Shown here: piece by piece, positions 1-8,466 of the stretch
Position numbering within the stretch: position 1 is the stretch's first letter
How the letters are laid out: the number at the start of each line of letters is the position of its first letter
From: Rhizobium sp. Root708
GTDB lineage: Bacteria; Pseudomonadota; Alphaproteobacteria; Rhizobiales; Rhizobiaceae
Direction: 5' to 3'
Assembly (NCBI RefSeq): GCF_001429725.1
Contig: NZ_LMHV01000040.1
Coordinates: 317,794-381,793, forward strand
Length of the DNA stretch: 64,000 nucleotides
The notes under the pieces: generated by a model
Database searches by the model: none
What the model was told of the DNA's origin: nothing
Seen by the model: only the letters and a program-made list of their open reading frames with translations
Program-made: the position numbers and the translations under genes

Positions 1-491
1 CTGATTGCCTTGGCGATCTCGACCATCTGCTTGTCGGCGATCGACAATGTCCCGATCAGGGCATTCTCATCGACATGCGAGCCGAGGAGATCGAGCGCCT
101 TGCGGGTCTCCGAGCGCATGTATCTGCGGTCGAGCACGCCAAATCGCGTGACTTCGCGCCCAAGATAAAGGCTTTCGGTGACCGTCAGATGTTCGGCGAG
201 ATTGAATTCCTGGTGGATGAGGACAATGCCGAGCGCTTCCGCGGCACCGTTCGCCGGCAACACCACCGGCTTGCCATCAAGCAGGATTTCGCCCGAACTG
301 GGCTGCTCGAAACCGGCCATCACTTTGACGAGAGTGGATTTGCCCGCACCGTTTTCGCCCATAAGGGCATGGATTTCGCCGGCGCGCAGATCGAAATTCA
401 CGCTGAACAGAACCTGCACGCCGCTGAACGACTTGCAGATGCGTCGAGCGGACAACACCACTGGCGCGGCGTCGACAGAATCCACACTCAT
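1..491 (-). CDS. Sugar ABC transporter ATP-binding protein (N-terminal part, cut by window edge)
   Basis: This is the first 163 residues of an ABC ATPase of the ribose/xylose/galactose (RbsA/XylG/MglA) type, which powers sugar import at the inner membrane. The start is the ATG at 491. Walker A is GENGAGKST at residues 45-53, followed by HQEFNLAEHLTVTESLYLGRE, the Q-loop region typical of the double-domain sugar ATPases. The C-terminal half lies outside the window. It is transcribed divergently from the LacI-type regulator at 661, and a double operator lies between the two, so the regulator very probably controls this importer. The sugar cannot be told from this fragment. Confidence 0.9.
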   Translation of the reverse strand, partial: MSVDSVDAAPVVLSARRICKSFSGVQVLFSVNFDLRAGEIHALMGENGAGKSTLVKVMAGFEQPSSGEILLDGKPVVLPANGAAEALGIVLIHQEFNLAEHLTVTESLYLGREVTRFGVLDRRYMRSETRKALDLLGSHVDENALIGTLSIADKQMVEIAKAI

Positions 492-533
492 TGAAGACTT
501 CCTCCATGCGGCTCCCATCCGCTTGGAGGCATA

Positions 534-568
534 TGTAAACCTTTACACGACCAATGTAAAGGTTTACA
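534..568. promoter_or_regulatory. Double LacI-type operator, two mirrored 14-bp palindromes
   Basis: TGTAAACCTTTACA at 534-547 and TGTAAAGGTTTACA at 555-568 are each palindromes (6-bp arms, 2-bp centre) and are exact reverse complements of each other. Their centres are 21 bp apart, two helical turns. They lie in the divergent gap between the sugar ABC gene (start 491) and the LacI regulator (start 661). The shape fits LacI-family dimers bound on the same face of the helix; binding itself is inferred. Confidence 0.75.
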
Positions 569-660
569 TCGTTGTTTCACACAGATCTGTCGGCTTGGAC
601 GTTTGACCTCCGAGCGACTCTGTGTAGTGTCGCGGCGAAGGCATCCCAAGGCAGGACGCA

Positions 661-1692
661 GTGTCGAATTCCACGCCCGCAACCATAGAAGACGTCGCTC
701 GGATCGCCGAGGTTTCGATCGCGACGGTATCGCGGGCGATCCACACGCCGGAGAAGGTCGCCAACTCCACGCGTCTGAAAGTCAACCAGGCAATCGCCAT
801 CACCGGCTATACGACGAACGCCATGGCCCGCAGCCTGCGGCTTGGCCGGTCGAACATGATTCTGGTGGTTGCCCCTGATATCGGCGACCCGAACTTCTCC
901 AACATTCTCGTCGGCCTCGAGAACGAAGCCCGCGCCCATGGCTACGGCATCCTGATCGGCCATACGCAGAACGACGCCCAGCGCGGCCTCGAATATCTGA
1001 AGTTCCTGAACTCCAATCAGGCCGCCGGGCTGATCCTTTTTACCGGCATCCTCCCCTTCGGCCACCAGACGATGACCGCCCGCCTGCCGCCCAGCGTCGG
1101 CGTCTTCGAACCGGTTTTCAATGGCGGCATTCCCTATGTCGGCGTCGACGATGTCGAGGGCGCCCGAAAGGCGGTTGACCTGCTGCTGGCCGAGGGCCAC
1201 CGCAAGATCGCCTTCATCGGTGATAGCAGAACGCGCCTTGCATATAGCCGGCGGCGGCAGGGCTATGACGAAGGGCTCGATGCAGCCGGCGTCCCGCCCG
1301 ATATGCGGATCGTGCTCGAAGGCGACGGAACGCTGGAAAGCGGCCGGCACGCCGTCGAGCAGCTTTTCATGCGCGACACGCTGCCGACCGCCTTCATGTG
1401 CGTGAACGACCAGACGGCGATCGGCGTCATGATCGGCCTTGGCGCCCGTGGCTACGACATCCCGACCGACTTCTCGGTGACCGGCTTCGACGACGTGCCG
1501 CAGGCTGTCTTCATGTCGCCGCCGCTGACAACCATCCGCCAGCCGCGCGCGGCGATCGGCAAGCAGGCCATGGCGCTTCTGCTGGAGTTTCTGTCCGACG
1601 GCCAGCCCGCCGAGACCGAAATCCTGCTGCGGCCGGATCTCGTGGTTCGCAATTCCGTCGGCGCGCCATCGCGGCGATGGAGCAAACGCTAG
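661..1692 (+). CDS. LacI family transcriptional regulator
   Basis: A 343-residue LacI/GalR-type repressor. The N-terminal helix-turn-helix covers residues about 9-28 (TIEDVARIAEVSIATVSRAI), followed by the hinge and a periplasmic-binding-protein-like effector domain from about residue 62 (NMILVVAPDIGDPNF). The start is a GTG; this places the helix-turn-helix at the usual distance from the N-terminus. It is divergent from the sugar ABC ATPase gene at 491, and two LacI-type palindromes sit between them, so it probably represses that importer and itself until the sugar binds. The inducer is not known from sequence. Confidence 0.9.
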   Translation: MSNSTPATIEDVARIAEVSIATVSRAIHTPEKVANSTRLKVNQAIAITGYTTNAMARSLRLGRSNMILVVAPDIGDPNFSNILVGLENEARAHGYGILIGHTQNDAQRGLEYLKFLNSNQAAGLILFTGILPFGHQTMTARLPPSVGVFEPVFNGGIPYVGVDDVEGARKAVDLLLAEGHRKIAFIGDSRTRLAYSRRRQGYDEGLDAAGVPPDMRIVLEGDGTLESGRHAVEQLFMRDTLPTAFMCVNDQTAIGVMIGLGARGYDIPTDFSVTGFDDVPQAVFMSPPLTTIRQPRAAIGKQAMALLLEFLSDGQPAETEILLRPDLVVRNSVGAPSRRWSKR

Positions 1693-1787
1693 CTGCCGCC
1701 TGTCCTATTGAGCGCCGCGCGAACGGATCGCCTCCGGCACATAGGCTGCGGCGGCGACCTGCAATTTGATGCAAACGTCGGCCGGCG

Positions 1788-2561
1788 CTACTCGACAAGC
1801 CCGAACATCGGACCGAAGCCACCATGCCAGGATTTGTCGTCACGTCCAAGCGCGGGACTGTAAAGCCCGACACCCCGGCCTCCATCGAGAAACAATGCAT
1901 TCGGGCACGTCAGATGGTCGCGAAACAGGCGCGCGAAATCGTGGAAATTCACCCGGTCTTCGCTGATCGCGAAGCGCACCAAGCCATCGCCGCAGATACC
2001 GACGCCGCCGCGACGGGTCTTATCGGTCGAACCAACGATGAAGATCGGATTGAGCGTGTTGTCGATCACGAGCATCGGGCCAGACTGCGTGGCGAGCCGG
2101 ACATCAAGGCGGCGCTTCAGAAATTCCTGCGTCGGAAGTATTCCTGCTGACGTCCCATCGATGAAGAACACGCCATTCGGCTTCTTGTAGAAGTTCGGCA
2201 CCGGGCCGTCGGTGGCCCCATCGCTTCGTGCGGTGCTGGCTGGACGCAATTCCTTGCCGTCTTCGACATAGAGCCCGATCGGCGAAAAATCGGGCAGATA
2301 CATGCCGGCATTGACCGCGAACACCAAGCTCTGCCCGCGCTTCTTGAGAGCCTCGGCAAACCCGGAGAAGTCGCGATAGGGTTCTCCATCCGCGTTCTTC
2401 CAGAACAAGCGGAGATCGCCTTTTCCTTTCTCGACCGTGCAGACGACGTAGGCCTCGCCTTCGAACGTGTCCTGCACGCAAGGCTCCGCTGCGACTGCCT
2501 CCGCAAGCGTCGCGACGGCCAACATCATGGCTGCGGCAAGCATACCCTGTCTGAAATCCAT
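1788..2561 (-). CDS. Exported phosphodiester glycosidase family protein (DUF2233)
   Basis: A 257-residue protein with a Sec-type signal peptide (about residues 1-25, ending AEAVAAE). The mature part has the DUF2233/NAGPA hallmarks: VFAVNAGMY, a KPNGVFF segment, ATQSGPMLV, and LFLDGGRGVGLY near the C-terminus. Family members cleave or rearrange sugar phosphodiesters in the periplasm; the substrate here is unknown. The ATG at 2561 has a GGGAAGG Shine-Dalgarno sequence. It stands alone between the convergent LacI gene (95 bp away) and the xylA terminator. Confidence 0.8.
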   Translation of the reverse strand: MDFRQGMLAAAMMLAVATLAEAVAAEPCVQDTFEGEAYVVCTVEKGKGDLRLFWKNADGEPYRDFSGFAEALKKRGQSLVFAVNAGMYLPDFSPIGLYVEDGKELRPASTARSDGATDGPVPNFYKKPNGVFFIDGTSAGILPTQEFLKRRLDVRLATQSGPMLVIDNTLNPIFIVGSTDKTRRGGVGICGDGLVRFAISEDRVNFHDFARLFRDHLTCPNALFLDGGRGVGLYSPALGRDDKSWHGGFGPMFGLVE

Positions 2562-2657
2562 CGCAGCCTTCCCATGAGATCGCCGAGCGCCCTGCCAATA
2601 GCAGGTGATCGCGCCTCATCCAAAACATGGAAACGGCATCGCCTCAATCAACAAAAA

Positions 2658-2683
2658 GGCCGGGAAACCTTCGCTCCCCGGCC
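2658..2683 (-). terminator. Rho-independent terminator after xylA
   Basis: On the minus strand a GGCCGGG/CCCGGCC stem (2658-2664 with 2677-2683) and 12-nt loop are followed by TTTTTGTT. It lies 25 bases past the xylA stop codon. Confidence 0.75.
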
Positions 2684-2707
2684 CTCTCCTCCACAATCAA
2701 CCGCCGA

Positions 2708-4018
2708 TTAGACGTAACGGTTGACGATGTTTTCAAGCAGTTCCTGCTTGCCGGACTTCGGCTGCGGGTTGATGTCGTTGGCTTCGACCCACTCGGCGAT
2801 CTGCTCGAGCGAGTATTCGCCGCGGGCAAGCTTCTGGCCTTCGGCCGAATCCCAACCGGCGTAACGGGCATCGAGCGGGCCGGACAGAGCCTTGTCCTCG
2901 ATCATCTTGGCAGCAGCCTTCAGACCGCGGGCGCAGGCATCCATACCGCCGATATGGCCGATCAGCAGATCTTCCGCGTCGAGCGACTGACGGCGCAGCT
3001 TGGCGTCGAAGTTGGTGCCGCCAGTCGTGAAGCCGCCACCCTGAAGAACCTGGTAGTAGGCAAGCGCCATTTCAGGAACGTTGTTCGGGAACTGGTCGGT
3101 ATCCCAGCCGGACTGGTAGTCGTTGCGGTTCATGTCGATCGAGCCGAAGATGCCGAGCGCATTGGCGAGCGCCAGTTCGTGTTCGAAGGAGTGGCCGGCG
3201 AGGATCGCGTGGCCCTGCTCGATGTTGACCTTCACTTCGTTTTCCAGGCCGTGGTTCTTGAGGAAGCCGTAGACCGTCGCGACGTCGTAGTCGTACTGGT
3301 GCTTGGTCGGCTCTTGCGGCTTCGGCTCGATGAGGATCGTGCCCTTGTAGCCGATCTTGTGCTTGTACTCGACGACGAGGTTGAGGAAGCGGCCGAGATG
3401 GTCGAGTTCCTTCTTGAGGTCGGTGTTGAGCAGAGTTTCATAGCCTTCGCGACCGCCCCAGAGAACGTAGTTCTCACCGCCGAGCTTCATCGTGGCGTCC
3501 ATGCAGGTCTTAACGGTCGCGGCCGAGTAGGCGAAGACATCCGGATCCGGGTTGGTGGCGGCACCCGACATGAACCGGCGGTTTGAGAAGAGGTTCGCCG
3601 TGCCCCAAAGCAGCTTGGTTCCGGTCGCGGCCTGCTTCTCGGCGAAGTAGTCGACGATCTCGTTCAGGTTCTTGGTGTTTTCGGCGAAGTTCTTGCCTTC
3701 CGGGCGCACGTCGGCGTCGTGGAAGCAGTAGAACGGTGCGTCGAGAATCTCGAAGAGCTCGAACGCGACGTCGGCCTTCAGCTTGGCGGCCTTCATCGAG
3801 TCTTCGAACCAGGGGCGCAGGAAGGTCCGTCCGCCGAAGGGGTCGCCGCCCTCCCAGGCAAACGTGTGCCAGTAGGCAACTGCAAAGCGCAGGTGATCTT
3901 CCAGGCGCTTGCCGAGAACGACTTCGTCCTTGTTGTAGTGGCGGAAGGCGAGCGGATTGGTGCTCTCAGGGCCCTCATACTTGATCTTCTGGATGTCGCC
4001 GAAGAATCCGGTGCTCAT
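2708..4018 (-). CDS. xylA: Xylose isomerase
   Basis: Full-length (436 aa) xylose isomerase converting D-xylose to D-xylulose in the cytoplasm with two divalent metals. The active-site segment FHDADVRPEG places His100 and Asp103 at the positions of E. coli His101/Asp104. Metal-ligand regions are visible as LIEPKPQEPTKHQYDYD, VNIEQGHAILAGHSFEHE and SIDMNRNDYQSGWDTDQFP. The ATG at 4018 is preceded by AGGAGG. It follows xylB on the same strand, separated by 188 bp that carry a foldback repeat; a LacI-type gene precedes xylB. Together they form the entry route for xylose into the pentose-phosphate pathway. Confidence 0.97.
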   Translation of the reverse strand: MSTGFFGDIQKIKYEGPESTNPLAFRHYNKDEVVLGKRLEDHLRFAVAYWHTFAWEGGDPFGGRTFLRPWFEDSMKAAKLKADVAFELFEILDAPFYCFHDADVRPEGKNFAENTKNLNEIVDYFAEKQAATGTKLLWGTANLFSNRRFMSGAATNPDPDVFAYSAATVKTCMDATMKLGGENYVLWGGREGYETLLNTDLKKELDHLGRFLNLVVEYKHKIGYKGTILIEPKPQEPTKHQYDYDVATVYGFLKNHGLENEVKVNIEQGHAILAGHSFEHELALANALGIFGSIDMNRNDYQSGWDTDQFPNNVPEMALAYYQVLQGGGFTTGGTNFDAKLRRQSLDAEDLLIGHIGGMDACARGLKAAAKMIEDKALSGPLDARYAGWDSAEGQKLARGEYSLEQIAEWVEANDINPQPKSGKQELLENIVNRYV

Positions 4019-4068
4019 GTGTGTTTCCTCCTATGGAACGAATGCAACTGTCAAAGTCCCCCTCGACC

Positions 4069-4192
4069 TGCCGGCATCTCCCCACGAGGGAGGAGAAGGC
4101 TGGTGGTCCGCCTCTCGTCTCGAAAGGTCAGCCCGGGGCAAGAAGCCCTCCCCCTTGTGGGGAGGGGTTGGGGAGGGGTCTTCCGACACCTC
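4069..4192. repeat. C/G-rich foldback repeat, copy 1
   Basis: The xylB-xylA gap holds an imperfect inverted repeat whose outer parts read TCCCCACGAGGGAGGAG and CTCCCCCTTGTGGGGAGG. It shares the AACCCCTCCCCACAAGGG core (reverse strand, about 4146-4180) with the element at 23880. It resembles the dispersed palindromic intergenic elements common in rhizobia. It may form an RNA hairpin that tunes xylA relative to xylB; that role is inferred. Confidence 0.6.
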
Positions 4193-4206
4193 CCGGTATT
4201 TAAGCC

Positions 4207-5661
4207 TTAGTGCTGCAGCGATTTGATCGCCGGGTAGAGAGCGCGGTAGCGCTTGTAGGCATCCTCGTAGGCGCCGGAGAGCGCCGTGACGGGTTCGATC
4301 GTGCCAGCCGTCTTCGGCGGCGTGCAAACGGCAACCGGATCAGCCCCGGTGGCGGCAATCAGGCCGAGGCGCGCTGCGCCGAATGCCGCACCGAAATCAC
4401 CATCGGCGGGCAGATCCACGGGCACGCCGAGAGCGGTCGCGATCGAGGCCAGCCAATAACGCGAGCGGGAGCCGCCGCCGATTGCCGTGACGCGGGAAAT
4501 ATCTGTGCCCGCGGAGCGCAGCGCTTCCAGATTGTCGCGAATGGCGAACGACACGCCTTCCAGAACCGCCTGGGTCAGCACGACCCGGCTGCTCTCATGC
4601 TCGAGGCCGATGAACGCGCCGCGAATAACGGCGTCGTTGTGCGGCGTGCGCTCGCCGGAAAGGTAGGGCAGGAAGGTGACGCCCGAGGGCGCCTTCAGCG
4701 TTTCACCCAGCTCGGTGGTCAGATCCGCCGCCGACTTGCCGGTAACGCTGGAGTGCCAGTTCAGCGCGTCTGTCGCCGAGAGGATGACGCCCATCTGATG
4801 CCAGGTGTTGGGCAGCGCGTGGCAGAAGGCGTGGACGGCGCTTTCCGGCTTCGGCAGATAGGCGGCGTTGGCCGCAAAGAGAACGCCCGAGGTGCCGAGC
4901 GACACGAAGGCCGCGCCATCGCTGACGGTGCCCATGCCGCAAGCCGAAGCCGCGTTGTCACCGGCGCCACCGGCAATGACCACGCTACCAGACATGCCCC
5001 ACTGCCCGGCCAGCTCGCCGCGCAGCTTGCCGCCCTGCTCCGTGCCTTCGATCAGGCGAGGCATCTGCTTCTCGTCAAGACCGGTTGCCGCGAGCAGCTC
5101 GGAGGACCAGGCGCGCTTTCCCGTATCCAGCCAGGAGGTGCCGGCCGAATCCGACATCTCGGAGATATGCTCGCCGGTCAGCCAGAGGCGCAGGTAATCC
5201 TTCGGCAGCAGCACCTTGGCGACCTTGGCGAAGATCTCGGGCTCATGCTTGGCAACCCAGGCAAGCTTCGGCGCTGTGAAACCGGGGAAAACGATGTTGC
5301 CGGTCAGCTTGCGGAAGCGCGGATCGGAATCGAGCGCCGCCGCTTCGACGTGGGAACGCGTGTCGTTCCAGAGAATGCAGGGACGCAGCACCTTATCGTC
5401 GGCATCGAGCAGCGTCGCGCCGTGCATCTGGCCCGAGAGACCGATGCCCTTCACGGCGGCGAGCTCCTTCGGGTGCTTTGCCTTCAGTCCGGCAACGGCC
5501 TCTTCGGTCGCGCGGATCCAGTGCGAGGGCTCCTGCTCCGACCAGCCGGAATGCGGGCGCGAGACGTCGAGCGAACCATTGGCCGAGCCGATGATCTTCT
5601 GATCGCCGTCGATCAGCATGGCTTTGACGCCGGAGGTTCCGAGATCGAGACCCAGATACAT
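4207..5661 (-). CDS. xylB: Xylulokinase
   Basis: A 484-residue FGGY-family kinase that phosphorylates D-xylulose to xylulose 5-phosphate. It begins MYLGLDLGTSGVK (first ATP-binding loop) and has LSGQMHGATLLD, the ILWNDTRS signature and AGGAGDNAASACGMG holding the likely catalytic Asp. The C-terminal FGGY part is VTAIGGGSRSRYWLASIATALGVPV. Length and order match E. coli XylB. The ATG at 5661 follows AAGGGAG. The regulator gene ends 18 bases upstream, so regulator-xylB-xylA are probably one transcription unit. Confidence 0.96.
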   Translation of the reverse strand: MYLGLDLGTSGVKAMLIDGDQKIIGSANGSLDVSRPHSGWSEQEPSHWIRATEEAVAGLKAKHPKELAAVKGIGLSGQMHGATLLDADDKVLRPCILWNDTRSHVEAAALDSDPRFRKLTGNIVFPGFTAPKLAWVAKHEPEIFAKVAKVLLPKDYLRLWLTGEHISEMSDSAGTSWLDTGKRAWSSELLAATGLDEKQMPRLIEGTEQGGKLRGELAGQWGMSGSVVIAGGAGDNAASACGMGTVSDGAAFVSLGTSGVLFAANAAYLPKPESAVHAFCHALPNTWHQMGVILSATDALNWHSSVTGKSAADLTTELGETLKAPSGVTFLPYLSGERTPHNDAVIRGAFIGLEHESSRVVLTQAVLEGVSFAIRDNLEALRSAGTDISRVTAIGGGSRSRYWLASIATALGVPVDLPADGDFGAAFGAARLGLIAATGADPVAVCTPPKTAGTIEPVTALSGAYEDAYKRYRALYPAIKSLQH

Positions 5662-5679
5662 GTGTTTCTCCCTTTGCCG

Positions 5680-6705
5680 TTACGGCAGATTGTCTTTTAG
5701 GAATATGTCGAGGCGGATGCGCTCTTGCGCCTCGATGACGGCAAGCCCGTCCGCTTTCGCCTTGAGGACGCGGATGGCGCTGCGAACCTCGTGGCCCGCA
5801 TCCTGGTTCAGAATTGCGTCAATGGTTCCGTCGAGCAACGCAGCGCGTGTATGCGCCGTCAGCTCATGGGCAATGACCGTCAGCGACCGATCGACCGCTT
5901 TTTCCTTCAACGCCCTGATCAGGCCGCGATTGCCAGCACCGAGGCTGTAGACCCCGATGATGCCGCTTTTCCTAGACAGCGCGTCCGCCACCAGCATATG
6001 CGCCACCTCGGGGTCGTCGCGGCCTTCGATGACAGGCAAAATGGATAGCGATGGAAACTCCGCCGCCATGACCGCCGCAAAACCCTCCAAACGCTCACGA
6101 TGGTCACGTACCAGCATCGAGCCGGCAAGCACGGCGATCTCGCCCCTGGCGCCACCGAGGAAACGCCCGAGCAGCCGAGCAGCCGTACGACCGGCCGCGA
6201 TGTTGTCGACGCCGGCATAGTGATGGCGCTGCGAGCCGGTGAGATCCGAAACGAGCGTCACGACAGGAATGCCATCCTGCACCAGACGGTCGACGGCATC
6301 GCGCACCTCAGGTGCATCGGTCGCGACAAGCGCGATCCCCGACGGTCGTTCGTCGCCAAGCTCGTCCAGGATCTGGACCAACGCGCGCGGATCGAACGCC
6401 GGCACTTCAATCGTTCGGATATTCGTTCGCTCCACCGACGAGCGTGCAATGGCAACACGCACCTCCCCGTTCAGCCCGTGCATGAAGGAGTTGTCGCTGG
6501 CTGGCAGGATGAAGACGAATGAGTAGGTCCGGCCCTTCGCGAGATTGGCGGCGGCAACGTCCCTGACATAGCCGATCTCGCGGATGGCCTTCTCGACCTT
6601 CTCGCGCGTGACGTGGCGCACGCCCGGCCGCTGGTTCAAAACCCGGTCGACGGTCGCCAGACTGACACCTGCCGCAGCAGCGATATCGTGGACTGTTGGC
6701 CTCAT
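5680..6705 (-). CDS. LacI family regulator, probable xylose operon regulator
   Basis: A 341-residue LacI-type regulator: N-terminal helix-turn-helix TVHDIAAAAGVSLATVDRVLNQ, then a sugar-binding-protein-like domain starting near YSFVFILPASDNSF. A longer frame begins at 6735, but the ATG at 6705 has a strong AGGAGG site seven bases upstream and puts the helix-turn-helix at the very N-terminus, so I chose it. It is the first gene of the minus-strand group with xylB and xylA, which suggests control by xylose. A near-perfect LacI-type palindrome at 6737-6756 would give autoregulation. The inducer is inferred from context only. Confidence 0.85.
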   Translation of the reverse strand: MRPTVHDIAAAAGVSLATVDRVLNQRPGVRHVTREKVEKAIREIGYVRDVAAANLAKGRTYSFVFILPASDNSFMHGLNGEVRVAIARSSVERTNIRTIEVPAFDPRALVQILDELGDERPSGIALVATDAPEVRDAVDRLVQDGIPVVTLVSDLTGSQRHHYAGVDNIAAGRTAARLLGRFLGGARGEIAVLAGSMLVRDHRERLEGFAAVMAAEFPSLSILPVIEGRDDPEVAHMLVADALSRKSGIIGVYSLGAGNRGLIRALKEKAVDRSLTVIAHELTAHTRAALLDGTIDAILNQDAGHEVRSAIRVLKAKADGLAVIEAQERIRLDIFLKDNLP

Positions 6706-6736
6706 CTCTCCTCCTGACGAGACCTTTAGCTCCAAA

Positions 6737-6756
6737 TTTGATGTACGTAAATCAAA
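6737..6756. promoter_or_regulatory. Probable LacI-type operator upstream of the xyl regulator
   Basis: TTTGATGTACGTAAATCAAA is a 20-bp near-palindrome (one mismatched pair) with the central CG characteristic of LacI-family operators. It sits 32 bases before the start codon of the LacI-type gene that leads the xyl cluster. Confidence 0.6.
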
Positions 6757-6798
6757 ATCTGCAGACGCTTCCGTTCACGTCAAAAATTCACGCAAAAG

Positions 6799-6832
6799 CA
6801 AAGGCCGGCGCGGGATGCCCGGCCGGCCTTTG
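6799..6832 (-). terminator. Terminator after emrB
   Basis: Perfect 10-bp arms CAAAGGCCGG (6799-6808) and CCGGCCTTTG (6823-6832) form a stem. On the minus strand it ends in CTTTTG. It lies 22 bases downstream of the emrB stop codon and before the LacI gene promoter. Confidence 0.65.
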
Positions 6833-6853
6833 AGCTTGGATATCAGGATGGGA

Positions 6854-8446
6854 TCAGTGGCCTCCGCCGCCACCGCCTCCGCCTTGCGGCGCAGGCTTGT
6901 CGAGCATTGCGACCCCGATGATCATCGCCGTGAAGAGCACCGTCAGCATCAGGAAGATATCGCTGAACGAAAGGACGACGGCCTGCTTCGTTGCAATTCC
7001 CACCATCTGCTTGATGGCAACGGCAGCACCGTCCATTCCGTAGGTGTTGTAGTTTGCCGTCATGTTGTTCATCTGGTCGATCGCGGCCGGATTGCCCCAG
7101 TGCACGTTCTCGCGCAGCCGTTCGTAGTGCACGTCCTGCCGGTTCGTCAGTACCGTATTGATGATGGCAAGACCGACGGCGCCGCCAAGGTTACGCGTGA
7201 GGTTGAAGAGACCGGACGCGCCACGCATGCGCGCAGGCGGCATCGTGCCGAGCGCGATGTTGTTGATCGGCACCATGCACATCATCAGCCCGAAACCGCG
7301 GAATACCTGCGGAATGAAGAGCTCGTAGAAGTCCCAATCCTGCGTCAGGTTCGTCATGATATAGGTGCCGGCCGCGAAGCTCGCGAAGCCGATCACCATC
7401 ATCAGCCGCAGGTCCATCTTCGCCGACAGCTTGCCGGCAATCGGCGCCGTGAAGAACATCGCCAGACCGGAGACGAACATCGTCTCGCCGATCATCAACG
7501 AGTCATAGCCGCGGATACGTCCGAGATAGACCGGATAGATGTAGGTCAGCCCATAAAGGCCGATACCCATGACGAACGAGAACACCGAGCCGAAGGCGAA
7601 GTTCCGGTTGGTGAAGGCCCTGAGGTCGACGACCGGGAATTCAACGGTGAAGGCCCGGTAGAAGAACACGACCGCGGCAATCGCAGAGGCGATGGCGCCG
7701 ATGAAGATGTAGCTGTCGTTGAACCAGTCATTCGAATTGCCCTCTTCCAGCACGTATTCAAGCGCGCCGAGGAAGACGCCCATCGAGATCAGGCCCCACC
7801 AGTCGAACTTCTTGATCAGCGAGAATTCCGGCTTGTCGAAATCGATGAAGTTCCAGGTGACGATCGTGACGATGATCCCCGGGATGATGTTGACGAGGAA
7901 CAGCCAATGCCAGGAGAAGGCATGGCTGAGATAGCCGCCGACCGTCGGACCGATGGTTGGTGCCAGCGTCGCGATCAGGCCGATGATCGGCGAAACGATG
8001 CTGCGCTTGGAGGGCGGGAAGATCGTGAAGGCGGCAGCGAACACCGAGGGGATCATGCCGCCGCCGATGAAGCCCTGAATGGCGCGATAGACGATCATCT
8101 GGTCGATGTTCGTGGCCGTCGCGCAGAGGACACTCGAAAGCGTGAAGCCCGCCGCGGAGATCGCAAACAGATAGCGCGTCGACACGATGCGCGCGAGCGT
8201 ACCTGATAGCGGGATCATGATGACTTCCGCGATCAGGTAGGATGTCTGCACCCAGCCGATTTCGTCCGAGCCGGCACTGAGGCCGGCCTGGATCTCGGCA
8301 AGCGACGCCGATACGATCTGGATGTCGAGGATCGACATGAACATGCCAAGCACCATCGCGAAGAACGCGATGAGCTTGCGCGGATCCATGTGGTCCGCGG
8401 CCGCCGAGGCGGCCGGGATTGTTCCAACTGTTGCGCTGCCGGCCAT
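6854..8446 (-). CDS. emrB: MFS multidrug efflux permease, DHA2 (EmrB/QacA) type
   Basis: A 530-residue, highly hydrophobic drug:H+ antiporter of the 14-helix DHA2 family. Characteristic segments are MSILDIQIVSASLAEIQ in helix 1, WVQTSYLIAEVIMIPLSG, the TLAPTIGPTVGGYL motif C of antiporters, and FGLMMCMVPINNIALG. The C-terminus ends in an unusual run of eight glycines and a histidine. It follows emrA by 20 bases on the minus strand, forming an EmrAB-type tripartite pump that needs an outer-membrane channel encoded elsewhere. Substrates are unknown. Expression is probably controlled by the divergent TetR gene at 9818. Confidence 0.92.
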   Translation of the reverse strand: MAGSATVGTIPAASAAADHMDPRKLIAFFAMVLGMFMSILDIQIVSASLAEIQAGLSAGSDEIGWVQTSYLIAEVIMIPLSGTLARIVSTRYLFAISAAGFTLSSVLCATATNIDQMIVYRAIQGFIGGGMIPSVFAAAFTIFPPSKRSIVSPIIGLIATLAPTIGPTVGGYLSHAFSWHWLFLVNIIPGIIVTIVTWNFIDFDKPEFSLIKKFDWWGLISMGVFLGALEYVLEEGNSNDWFNDSYIFIGAIASAIAAVVFFYRAFTVEFPVVDLRAFTNRNFAFGSVFSFVMGIGLYGLTYIYPVYLGRIRGYDSLMIGETMFVSGLAMFFTAPIAGKLSAKMDLRLMMVIGFASFAAGTYIMTNLTQDWDFYELFIPQVFRGFGLMMCMVPINNIALGTMPPARMRGASGLFNLTRNLGGAVGLAIINTVLTNRQDVHYERLRENVHWGNPAAIDQMNNMTANYNTYGMDGAAVAIKQMVGIATKQAVVLSFSDIFLMLTVLFTAMIIGVAMLDKPAPQGGGGGGGGH

Positions 8447-8466
8447 GGGCCTACCTCGTCAGGATA

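Noticed and set aside
4069..4192. CRISPR-like repeat
   Set aside because: There is only one foldback element here, with no regular repeat-spacer pattern and no cas genes.
4210..5700. 496-codon plus-strand frame opposite xylB
   Set aside because: It is antisense to a clear xylulokinase, is rich in Arg/Gly/Asp without motifs, and reflects the GC-rich codon bias on the other strand.
6584..8206. 540-codon plus-strand frame opposite emrB
   Set aside because: Antisense to an obvious 14-helix transporter; its His/Asp/Arg-rich product is a typical shadow of a membrane protein gene.
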